NCBI GenBank assembly: GCA_033558025.1
Contig: JAUCEF010000013.1
Coordinates: 4,891,001 to 4,955,000 of the forward strand
DNA length: 64,000 nucleotides
Direction of reading: 5' to 3'
Source: Phytophthora sp. 'mugwort'
Taxonomy: Eukaryota; Oomycota; Peronosporomycetes; Peronosporales; Peronosporaceae
Within the stretch, counting starts at the first letter, position 1. Every line of letters begins with the position of its first letter. The notes below the pieces were generated by a model. It searched no databases and was not told the origin of the DNA. It was given only the letters and a program-made list of their open reading frames with translations. Positions 54,776-64,000 of this stretch are shown one piece after another. Made by a program: the position numbers and the translations under genes.

Positions 54776-55580
54776 ATGCGAAGGATCTGGAAAAAAACGA
54801 AGCTCGGGTGTGCATCAACGTGGCTGCTGACTATCGATGAACAGGACCTACTCCACTACTGCCCGCCGTCTGCGAAGGTGGAGGAAGAGAGAGACGGGTT
54901 ACTTCGTCTGGTCGTGCCCGAGACGCTGCACGAGGATCTGCTGCATCACTACCACGTCAGCCTGGAGGGCGGTCATCAGGGATCAGCCGAACATACCAGC
55001 GGATCGGGGATCACTTCTATTGGCGTGGACTCTTCAGGAGCGAACAGCGGTTCGTACGTGAATGCGTGGATTGCGAGACTGGTAAGGGGCGACTGACTGA
55101 CCATACGGGGCGAGTCACCCGGCAATATCCAGGCCACCTACCCTTTTCAGGTCATAGCGATGGATCAGATCCCCTCGCTGCCCAAGTCGTATAAGGGCCA
55201 CACTGAACTCCTAATCTGGGTAGATCTGTTCTCCGGTTACGTCATCGACAAGGCGAGTGTGTCCCGGATAGCCCAAACGATCGCGGAATCCTACGAGGAA
55301 TGTGTGTTCCGACGCTTCGGTGCGAGCGAGGTGATCCAGCATGACAGAACGCCTGTCTTCAAGGCGTTCAATCGGATCCTGGTCCAGAGACAGCGAGCCA
55401 CCATGGCTTATAGGGCCTCAGACGAACGGGAGTGCGGGGCGCACGGTGCAGACGGTGACGAGATCCATCATGATGTATATCGAGGACGAGAACCAGCGCG
55501 ATTGGGACGAGTACGCAGAGCGCCTGACGTTCGCTATCGACACGGCACGTGATCGGATCCGAGGTGACACCCCGTTTTAG
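54776..55580 (+). pseudogene. Integrase region
   Basis: The H2C2-like zinc-binding start has LLHHYHVSLEGGHQGS (about 54938-54985). The catalytic core at 55160-55560 has LLIWVDLFSGYVI (first Asp), FRRFGASEVIQHDRTPVF (second Asp) and, in a shifted frame, the segment that should hold the Glu (GSAGRTVQTVTRSIMMYI and DWDEYAERLTFAIDTA). Frame changes near 55035, 55330 and 55410. Confidence 0.72.
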
Positions 55581-56290
55581 CTTGCACACGGTTGGGATCT
55601 ACGAACGACGCTAGAGGCGACTCTCCCGCTGGGCAGCACGAGACGCCGAGATCGGGATTCACGTCGGTACTGGATCCAGCGCTATTACTGGCAGGCGAGA
55701 GAAGACGTGAACGAGAAGTTGAAGAAGGCTATTACGGATCGGACCGAATGCCACAATGGCAGCGTGGATCCGCATCGGATCGAGGTCGGCACCCGAGTGT
55801 AGCTATATCTGGATCACGTCAAGGAAGGATACGTGCGGAAACCAACGCATATGTGACATGGTCCCTCCCGAGTGTTGGAGATGGTGCAACCTTTCCCTGC
55901 TCGACTGGAGACAGCCGGGACAGATTACCACCTTTTTCCGGTGGTGCATGTGTCCAAGTTGAAGCCTGTGAGAACATTCCCCGATCGACCAACACACTTG
56001 GCCGTCGATGAGGCGGATCGTCTCGACTTCGACGAGGCGCTATTACCTGAAGACAGCAGGGATCGATAGTTAGAAGAAGGGGAGTATGAAGTCGAGAAGA
56101 TCAGCGACATGAGGTCGGGTCGTCGAAAACGTTATGGACGATCACTGCGCGAGTTTAAGGTATACTGGCGAGGCACGACGAGCCCACCTGGATTGACGAG
56201 GCGGATCTGAACTGTGGGTCGCTGTTGAGTGAGTTCTTGCAGGATCGGGCCGAGAGGAGTCGTTTCCAGGCGATGCAGTCGCACGAGGAA
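55581..56290 (+). pseudogene. Integrase C-terminal part and chromodomain-like tail
   Basis: At 55870-56065 QPFPARLETAG, HLFPVVHVSKLKPVRTFPD and LDFDEALLPEDS form the usual integrase tail. From about 56080 the text EYEVEKISDMRSGRRKRYGR, REFKVYWRG, then P.WIDEADLN in a shifted frame, has the layout of a chromodomain (VEKI..., F.VYWRGY..., W...). Family knowledge: chromodomains of such elements direct integration to marked chromatin. A frame change splits it after KVYWRG. Confidence 0.6.
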
Positions 56291-57020
56291 GCTTAAGTGG
56301 TGGAAGTCACGGCTGCAAGCTGGTTGCTGCAGGTGGTACTGAGGTGGAAGGCTTGCAGGAAGGCTGCAGGTGAGAAGGAGGAGGATCCACGTTAACTATT
56401 TGGTGGTGGACGCGACGAAGTTGGTAGAAGCTCCGCGGGAAGGCCGTGAGAAAAGATGGAGGAGGGTTTCCGTCTGGCGAGTTGGTCGCCGCGGCGGATG
56501 AAGCGAGAGAGAGGATGTAGGGAGGCTGCATACCTAAGATGGAGAGGAGAGTGAGTGTACATGTAACCAGGAGACGCGGACCTGGTGAAATAGCTAAGCT
56601 CGCTACAAAGAACTCGAATCCGAAGGATATCGGATCCGACGATGAACGGAGGATCTGAGAACGATCAAGATACGGCATACGCAAGCCAATTAGCCGAAGC
56701 AAGACTGATATTGAATGGATTACGACATGCAAGACGGATCACTACCGCTACTAAGTTAATGGCTTACGACGTACACTACTCATGATTCGGAGCGGACGGA
56801 GAAACCTTCATGCGGAGTCGACCGATCTGGCGAGACGGGTGGAAAGTCGGATCCGTGCGGAAGTGATTGCGCCACGGGCGCTCCTGTCACAGTCCGCGAG
56901 AGCCGCGATCAGAGCTTGGGGAGGATCCCGTCCCTCTGCGACTGCCTCGCGCCCGGGGAACCACATCGTGTCTTCGGACATCGTGTCTTCGGACTGTAGA
57001 GGGAAGTGCATCAAAATCGG
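56291..57020. other. 3' flank of the Gypsy element, no gene seen
   Basis: Begins with G-rich degenerate repeats (gctgcaggtg, aaggctgcaggtgag near 56310-56370). The remainder has no coherent frame. May contain a decayed 3' LTR or another element's leader. Confidence 0.4.
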
Positions 57021-58012
57021 ATCTAACACAGGTTCAAGTCGCAAAAGCCGTCTGGGGAGCCTTTTCGAAGATCTGGCCTTGCAGAGTCCAGAACTTGGCG
57101 CGAGCGTGCGAGCTCCGATTCTTGCGTCCACGGTAGGAGGACGCCCAACCACGCGTGTGCATCGCGCTCAGACTTGGGTATTGGGAAGGCGTGCGTAGCC
57201 TCCCAGTAGGCCTGACGGTGATCCTCCTCGTAGGCCCGGTAGCTCGCGACGAGCGCTGCTACCTCGGTTGATCTGGCTGGATCGAAATCAGCGGTCCCAG
57301 GGCTGGTACGTCGAGGGCCTTCCACGACTCCACCCTGTACAGAACCATGATGTTCTCTTCTTGAGCAGGCTCGGAACATAACGCGAAGAATTCAGTTGCC
57401 CCTCCCCCCCCCCGCGCGACTGGCCCGCTCAGGGAACATCCATCCGGCCGACAGCACCCGGTTGTCGATCAGGATCCGGGGCGTGAGGGTGTCGAGGGTG
57501 AGCACACTAATCTCGGGAGGATTCCAAGGGGGTGCTACCCTTCCGCGATCACGACCCGGGCTGATGGAAGCCGGGGAGAAAATTGTCAGCTGGACCGAGC
57601 GGCTGGGAAGTGGGATCCGTAGCTGATGCAACGGCCGGAAGGGTCGGATTGGGTGTGCCAGCCGCCTGAGTCGCGTCTTCCACCCCTTCTCCCGTTTCGG
57701 CTAGGTTCGGATCGTTGTCGACCACGATGGGCGTAGCCTGAGATCCCTCGCCATCGGAGATCACCGCGGAAAAGCTTCGTCGACGGGTGTCGGACGGGAT
57801 CGCGCCAGATCCATTTGGAGTTCGTCGTCGTCGGAGTCGTCGAAGATCGCGTCAGAGTCGACGAGCCCGGCGTCGGATTCAATACTGCTAGAGCTGAAAT
57901 CGGGATCGGAGCTAGATCCAGATCCAGATCCTGTGCCTGGGAACTCGTAGTCTCCATCGCCGACCTCAGCCGCGTGGTCGAATGCGGCACTCCTTACAGG
58001 ATAGGCTTCCAC
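57020..58012 (-). pseudogene. Minus-strand ORF relic of unknown type
   Basis: From 58012 the minus strand reads MEAYPVRSAAFDHAAEVGDG, a very acidic D/S-rich stretch, then after a frame change TPIVVDNDPNLAETGEG and an A/T/P-rich linker, and finally (57379-57023) SWKALDVPALGP-like text, EVAALVASYRAYEEDHRQAY, and ATHAFPIPKSERDAHAWL. A ten-C run (57404-57413) lies at one frame change. The orientation is opposite to both flanking Gypsy elements. I do not recognise it. It could be the Gag start of another, reversed element. Confidence 0.4.
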
Positions 58013-58049
58013 TCCCGCCAGAATCTAGACTGGCGACCAAGGCTTTAAG

Positions 58050-60720
58050 AGTGATGGTGCCAGGTGGCACCGACAAGGTGGATAGCCAAGGTCCACACCA
58101 GGTCACCCCAGACGAAACTGGCGGGGAAGGCGCAAAATGCTCTTCCTGTGTGGGTATCCTTGTTCCACACCAGGTCCCCAGACCTTAACCGAAGAAGAAG
58201 CGGCAGAACGCGTTTCTTGTGTGGGTAGCCATGTTCCATACGAAACCCTAGAGGCTTTGGTCGTCGTCAATAAGACGTCCGTATACGTGGGTAACGAAGT
58301 ACCACGTCAAGGCCGCCCGTCGACGACATAGTCGACACCGCAAGTCGAGTCTGAAGTCACTTCAGACTGGAGTCGCTTCAAACGACTCGGAACCAAGGGC
58401 CTGGGTTTTTTCGACTCAGCCAATCGAAGGGTGGGTGGGTTATCACATAGACCGGCCCTAGGGTCGCATCTAGCTATGGCCGCTGTCCGAGGTGCCAGAG
58501 CGAGGTGCCAGCGCTCCTGAACCTCGAAGGAATTGACACCGACAGATTTCCTGGCCAACCTGAGGCTGGGGGGGATCACGGATTGGTACTCTTGAAGCAA
58601 GAGTCCACTCCTGAGGAATTGAATTCCTCCTCAGTTATGAACGAGGGCGCCCTGGAGGGATTCTCCTCCCAGCGCACCTCGCGCTTCGGTTTTGAGGTTC
58701 TCAGGAACCCGAAGGATCCAGTGTATCCTTTAATGAAGGAGTTCGAGGACGTGGTGTTCAAGGATCCACCGTCTCAACTCCCACCGGATCGTGGGATTAG
58801 GCACGAGATTGATCTCGTGCCTGGCACAAGTACTGTCACCAGACAATACCCACTGCTTGCGATCATTGCGAGGTCATCGATATCTTCATCGCCGCAAAGG
58901 CCAAGGCAAGCATGGTGCGGGAATCGAAATCCCCGTACTCGACGCCAACCTTCTGCGTTCGGAAGCCGAACGGTAAGTGCCGTCTGGTTCATGATTTTAA
59001 TAAGCCGAACAGCACAACGGTGCCGGCTAGACACCCATCCTGCGAAAGGATGTGTTGTTAAACAACGGTGCGAGTTATACAGGGCCCTGATTCTGGTGGA
59101 CTGATACTACCATATCCTGATGCGCGAGATCGACACCCCGCTCACCGCAGTGCGCACCCCGAGCGATATGCTCTGGGAGTTGCTGTGGCATCACAGGGCC
59201 TGTCTAATTCCCCGGGATGTTCAATCGTCTGGCCGCGCAGATGTTTAGACCGCTGCGTGCGTACGCATAGTCGCACTCGACGACATCTTCGTCCATAACC
59301 GTGTCGAGGGAGGTAAGACGGCTATGGAGACGCATTGGAGCACCTCAGTCGAGTGTTAGAGGTCATGAGAGCGAACAAGCTCTATGCCAACATGGACAAG
59401 TGCATCTTCGCGGCGCAAGAGATCAAAGTTCTCGGTTGCTTCGTTAGCTAAGTCGGCGTTCGAGCCGACCCGGAGAAGATCAAGGCCATTTCGACTTGTC
59501 CAGCGCTAAGGGCCCAGAAGGACCTGAGGAAGTGGCTGGGCTTGGCCAACTACCTCCATAAGCACAGCAAAGGGTACGCGGGTTGGCTAGACCCTTGTCG
59601 GAGCTTCTAAAGAATGATATCGACTGGCACTGGCGGCGTGAGCACCAGGAAGCCTTTGATAATGTCAAGGCAAGCCTTCAGAAGGCGCCGATCCTGACAC
59701 TGCCGGACGCGACGAAGTCGTTTAGCGTGCGATGCATCCGATTATGCAATCGGGTGTGCATTGCTGCAGCACGATGCAGCAGGGCGTGAACGAGTGATCT
59801 CGTTTCAGTCCAGGCAGCTCAAGGCTGCCGAACGAAACTTCCCGTTCATGACAAGGAGCTGCTTGCCATGAAGTACGCCCCTGTCATGTTCCGGCTGCAC
59901 GTCTATGCTCACAACCCTTTGTGATATACACAGATCACGCATCCTTACGGACGGCGACAAATTCGCCCCATCTGTCCCAAAGATGGCGAGGCGGCTGTCG
60001 TTCTTCGCGGAATATAAATTTTGCGTCGAGTACAAGCCTGGCAAGCTCAACGTGCTTGCCGATGCGTTGTCACGCACGCCGGACTATGAGCTGGCGAACA
60101 TAAGTCGTGCCACGAACGATCCATGATCAGATACGCATGGTGTACCCGGGCGATGAAGCCCTGGCACCTCGGTGCGTTTCCTGTCCGCTGGCAAGGAAGC
60201 CAAGGCCGAGAGGCTCACGCCGTCAGAGGCCCCGGCTCCATCGATAGAGTGGGCCGAAGGCCTGCTCTACTATCAAGTGGAGCCCCATGACCCCCCCCAC
60301 GGGTAGTCGTTCCAAACGACGAGGATCTCAAGTTCGACATCCTACAGGAGGCGCACATACGCCGTCCAGCGGTCACTTGGGCCGCGAGAAGACTTTCCAA
60401 TCGGTCTCTCAGTACTTTTGGTGAGCCCACATGTACAAGTGTGTCCCACAGTACGTGAAGACATCTAACATGTCAGCGGGTGAAAGGCGCCGCGCACGCC
60501 TCGGCTATTCTGCAGAGCCTGCCCGTCCCCGTTGACTGCTGGAAGTCGATGAGTCTGGATTTCATCTTCGGACTTCCAGCCGACGGCCACGGAAACACCA
60601 GCATCTTGGTATTCGTGTGCCGTCTGAGTAAGGTGGTGGGTATTGCTCCGGTCAAAGACATAGCGACCGGGGAACAGGCTGCGAAGCTGTTCCTGGATGG
60701 CGTTTTCGCTGCAAGACCCT
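58050..60720 (+). pseudogene. Ty3/Gypsy retrotransposon fragment, copy B (RT to integrase)
   Basis: The left part (58090-59095) repeats copy A at 46400-47430 with few differences. It then continues where copy A stops: RT palm LDDIFVH (about 59268; expected Tyr before LDD is Ala), ANKLYANMDKCIFAAQEIKV, RNase H (LSELLKNDIDWHWRREHQEA, LTLPDATKSFSV, TDHASL, then FAEYKFCVEYKPGKLNVLAD with ALSRTPDYEL) and the integrase start (LPVPVDCWKSMSLDFIFGLP, FVCRLSKVVGIAPV, LFLDGVF), which ends abruptly near 60715. Multiple frame changes and an eight-C run at 60291-60298. Catalytic residues of the integrase beyond the first Asp are missing. The abrupt end next to the polymerase element suggests truncation by it. 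Confidence 0.8.
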
Positions 60721-63700
60721 AAGAAGGACCCTCCAAGAATCCAAGCTCATGTGAAGAAGGCATTCAAGCGCTACTGCTCTTACAAGGGTATTAACTACAC
60801 ATTGAGACCGTTCAAAGTTTTAAGCCTATTGACCTCCTAAAACTCGATGAGCTTAAGAAATGCTTCAAGCTCAGTACCAATGTATACACGATGGATGTAG
60901 AGTCGGGAAAAGTTGAATGCATTCGTCGTTCGGACAAGGACTTTGAATCCATGGACATTCTATCTTATGAGAACTATGTTCTGTACATTAAGAGCATCGA
61001 TATGCTTCAAAGCAAATATTGATGCCCTAAGTGTGAAATGGTCTTCGTTAGCGGTGACAAGCTAAACAATCATAAGCGAAACCAATGTGAGCTTGTTAAT
61101 ATTGAGAGTTTCCCAGCGCAGCCAACTACTCACTGACCGCCTCAGAATTCCATCAGATCAATGCTGACGCAGTACTCCATCAAAAATGTTGATCACTACA
61201 TTGATCACTTCATCGTATGATTTGGAGGCCATACTGAAGCCGACGGGTATCCAGCGCGATGGAAGCACAGTCTTCACGAATGAACACATTCCTGTTTCGG
61301 TATCAGTAGCTGACAGTCTTTCCGGCGAAGTTAGATGCTTTATAAATGATGAGCCAAAACACTTTGCTAAACGAGATGTTTGATTACATTAGTAAAGTCA
61401 GCTTACAGATTCAGGAGTCCAGTGTTAATAAATATGAGCCATTTCTCACAAAGATTATCAAAGCCCATGGTTTTAGTGGTATGGAGATTCCTGACTTACA
61501 GCTTGGGAAGAAGTACTCATTGAATGACGTTGATAACTGGGTCAAGGATGGCACTTATGCCGGTTTCTTCCATTTCTACAAGACAATTTCCTTCGGGAAG
61601 GAGAGGTCTGATTACGGGAAAATCAAGCAACAGCTCGTTCAAGTATCAGTGTTGGGGCTCAACTATGGTGGATACGATACCAACTTGATTAAGAGCGACC
61701 TATTCTCCATCATTGGTACGTCGAACATCAAATCTGTTATCAAGAATCCAAGCTACATGTGTTTGCTACTTCGGACATGAAGATACTTGATCTTAGCAAT
61801 TATATTCCTGCTAGAACAAGCTATGAGAAGTATCTTAGTACATATCTCGGTGGATGCAAGTGCGATGACAGGATTCAATGTGGCCGTGGCCATGGCATGG
61901 GGCTATTTCCATAAGAGTACATCAAAGTATTCGAGGTGCTCAACGAAACCAACATCCCTCCTAAAAAAAATCAACATTCGACAGTGCACTTCGTGGTACC
62001 AGCATTACCAACGCTGACAATGAGCGGATAAAGTTCGTGTGGAAGCACTATGAGATGAATCTATCAAGCTTTTACTCATCTGGTACAATAACTTAGATGT
62101 AGTACCATCCATCAAGGCTATCGAGGTTCAGCGTGAGTTGTTTAAACGTTTTGATCTCGACATGTTCGCTGATGGTGTCTCGCTTCCGGGCCTCGCAGAG
62201 AAAGTTATGTATTAAACTTGCTTTAGCGAGCTCCAACACCCTGTTAAAGCACATGCTACATCTTTCCGATTCCCAGCTAAGCGTATGAGTGGCTACAAGC
62301 ATCAGGATGTAGATGCCAAGCGTGAGTTCAATATGATTCTTGATCACTTCGACACATTGCTGAAAAAGCAAAAATATCTGTGTGGTCTGTGCTGGTGTGC
62401 TGACTGTCGATACTGCATCAGCCGATCGTATTAATAACAATTTGGGGCATATTGACGGTAATGTTCTCATCGCATGCGTCCAATGTACGTCGCACGCAAG
62501 AACATGTCGCTTGGGGGGTTTCGCTTCAAGAAGCTACTGGAGTTTAACTCAGACAAGCTTGTCTATTCGATTGACAGGGAGGAGAAGGACATCTATGGCA
62601 AAATGAAGGAAAATATTCTGGCGGACCATCAATTATCTTCAACTGTTATGCTAAGCACAACGAGACGAAGATTCGTGGTGGTAAGCTCGTGCAAAAGATC
62701 ATCGATTACGATGCCATTGCTCTATACCTCTGGGCTCTTGGTAATAACATGCCTTGCGGACGCCTTACCACTATTGAAGCTTATCCAAATATTGTTAAGA
62801 ACATCCAGAACGACAAAATCTTTGGCTTTCTTGAGTGTGATATTCGGACTCCAGATCACCTGAAAGAGTATTTTAGTGAGATGACTCCCTTTTTTTCTCG
62901 AAAATACGCTGATCGACTATACTAACGAGAAGATCATTCGTGATCATATGTTTGTATACAACGAGGCACGAGAAAAGAACAAATCCAAGCCCGCTCGCAA
63001 GTCGATTGAAAGCTAAAGCTACTTTGGTGAAAAGATTCTGGTCTACCCCCCCCCCCCCCTACTCAAGTGGTATCTGTCTCATGGAATGGAAATCACTAAG
63101 CCTTACAATTTCATTAAAGCCAGCGCTCACAAGGCTTTTGCTCCATTCATGGAGGCCATATCGAGCGCTGTCGTGTCGGTGATGAGGATAAGAGCAAGCC
63201 ATGATTGCTGAGACGATGAAATTGGTTGGTAACTCTGCGTTTGGGCGATCGAGCATGAACATGAGTAAGCAAAACACGTTAAGTATGAGTCGAACGATGA
63301 TAAGATCAAGTCGCGTGTTGAGCACTTCACGTTTCATGGGTTAGAGGAGTTGAACAGTTCATGTGAGATAACCATGAAGAAGCGTCGTCACAATAACAAT
63401 AACCCAATTCATTTGCCCATAGCCATCTATCAGCTTGCAAAGCTACGCATGCCCGAGTTCTACTACGATTGTATTGACTTCTACTTCGATCGATCCGACT
63501 TCCAGTATCAAAAGATGGATACGGACTCTGCCTACATCGTTTTCAGCTGCAATAATCCATTCCAGGAGTGCGTCAAACCTGAGCTACGTGATCACTTCAA
63601 ACAGCACAAGTACGATTGGCTCCCACGCGACTATAACATGGAAGTAGCTAAGTTTGACTGTCGAACCCCTGGTCTACTCAAGGATGAATGGTCGGGCGAT

Positions 63701-64000
63701 GCTATGGTCTCACTATCGAGTAAGAACTATATTTGCTATCGTCCAGATGAGTCATACAAGGTGAAGGTTTCAGCTAAAGGTGTGCAGCAGAGTCGTGGTC
63801 GCAATGAGAATGTACTCAACCCTTTGGGGTTTGAGTGAGTAGTTTGCGACCGGATCACACTTCAGGGCACTAACAAGGGGTTTAGGATTTTAAAAGAAAC
63901 TAATCAATCATCACATACAGTCAGACCAAAACTGCCCTATCATATTTCTAGGACAAGCGACAAGTGCTTGAGGATGGAATAAGTACCATCCCACTTAATA
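60721..64000 (+). pseudogene. Family B DNA polymerase of a Maverick/Polinton- or plasmid-like element, HNH-containing
   Basis: Readable across many frames to the window end. N-terminus (60740-61000), then a C2H2-like finger CPKCEMVFVSGDKLNNHKRN (61023-61085). The exonuclease has a DLE motif (YDLEAIL, about 61219) and helical parts to about 62330. An HNH-like insertion at 62370-62510 reads CVVCAGVLT, ASADRINNNLGHIDGNVLIA and CVQC. Polymerase motif A lies at IIDYDAIALYLWALG (about 62698), motif B at MKLVGNSAFGRSSM (about 63217-63258) and motif C at MDTDSAY (about 63517-63537). C-terminal text GTNKGFRILKETNQ and GISTIPLN runs off the edge. A 14-C run (63046-63059) and several stops break it. Family knowledge: such protein-primed PolB enzymes copy linear elements. 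No capsid or integrase gene of a Maverick lies in view. Confidence 0.72.
63046..63059 (+). repeat. Run of 14 consecutive C at a frame break
   Basis: The coding text ILVY before it and LLKWYLSHGMEITKPYNF after it belong to the same protein in different frames, so the homopolymer replaces or expands one or two codons and breaks the polymerase gene. Confidence 0.9.

Larger units (their letters stand above)
47434..56290 (+). mobile_element. GATC-rich Ty3/Gypsy retrotransposon with chromodomain-like end
   Basis: Plus-strand order gag, protease, RT, RNase H, second RNase H-like region, integrase, chromodomain-like tail. The left part (47434-48250) has no ORF, contains a TATA-like gtataaat (47754-47761), and could be an LTR plus leader. 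I found no second copy of it on the right, so LTR borders are unproven. All ORFs are interrupted. Confidence 0.75.

Noticed and set aside
46400..59095. A single Gypsy element split by insertion of the GATC-rich element
   Set aside because: Copies A and B overlap by about 1 kb of the same gene region, so they cannot be the two halves of one element unless a duplication also occurred.
45300..64000. CRISPR array or phage-like system suggested by repeated GATC words and a DNA polymerase
   Set aside because: No regularly spaced repeats; the repeats are dispersed tetramers and the polymerase belongs to a eukaryotic-type mobile element.

Overview
The window looks like a nuclear segment of an oomycete genome, most likely Phytophthora or a close relative. 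Real genes have very short GT-AG introns (60 to 132 nt). Conserved eukaryotic housekeeping genes sit in a compact island, with thick layers of decayed transposons on both sides (hAT, Helitron, pogo-like, PIF/Harbinger, Ty3/Gypsy and a protein-primed-type DNA polymerase B element). All family calls are from reading motifs; no database search was run.

Layout: 1-1.64 kb, a broken minus-strand gene for a coiled-coil/zinc-ribbon protein. 1.71-2.07 kb, an intact two-exon CHY zinc-finger gene. 3.55-4.26 kb, an intact basic C3H (WRC-like) protein. 5.1-12.3 kb, transposon debris: a Harbinger relic, MITE- or SINE-like repeats, a pogo-like N-terminus and a hAT relic. 13.8-16.1 kb, a second, better preserved hAT transposase. 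17.1-25.6 kb, an unknown intact minus-strand ORF facing a Helitron Rep/helicase (HUH, two-tyrosine and Walker motifs visible). A pogo-like element splits the Helitron helicase. 25.9-27.6 kb, another pogo-like element with matching ends.

27.9-45.2 kb is the gene island: an oligosaccharyltransferase subunit (ribophorin II/Swp1), a five-exon duplicated DH/PH/FYVE RhoGEF, a serine-rich coiled-coil protein, a two-gene Harbinger transposon with long inverted repeats, TSR2 (ribosome biogenesis) and, convergent with it, a seven-exon Ku80 gene (non-homologous end joining). The splice sites were worked out by hand; the concatenated exons stay in frame and restore family motifs.

45.3-64 kb is retroelement and DNA-element territory. 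A Gypsy fragment (copy A) begins within about 300 bp of the Ku80 start. A GATC-rich Gypsy element follows, with two RNase H-like regions and a chromodomain-like tail. Next comes a second copy (B) of the first Gypsy family. The window ends in a DNA polymerase B pseudogene with exonuclease and polymerase motifs and an HNH-like insertion, of the Maverick/Polinton or linear-plasmid kind. Nothing here clearly amounts to a new functional system. The most unusual items are the HNH-bearing polymerase B element, the cluster of perfect short-loop palindromes in the Helitron, the GATC enrichment, and the close packing of transposons against housekeeping-gene promoters.
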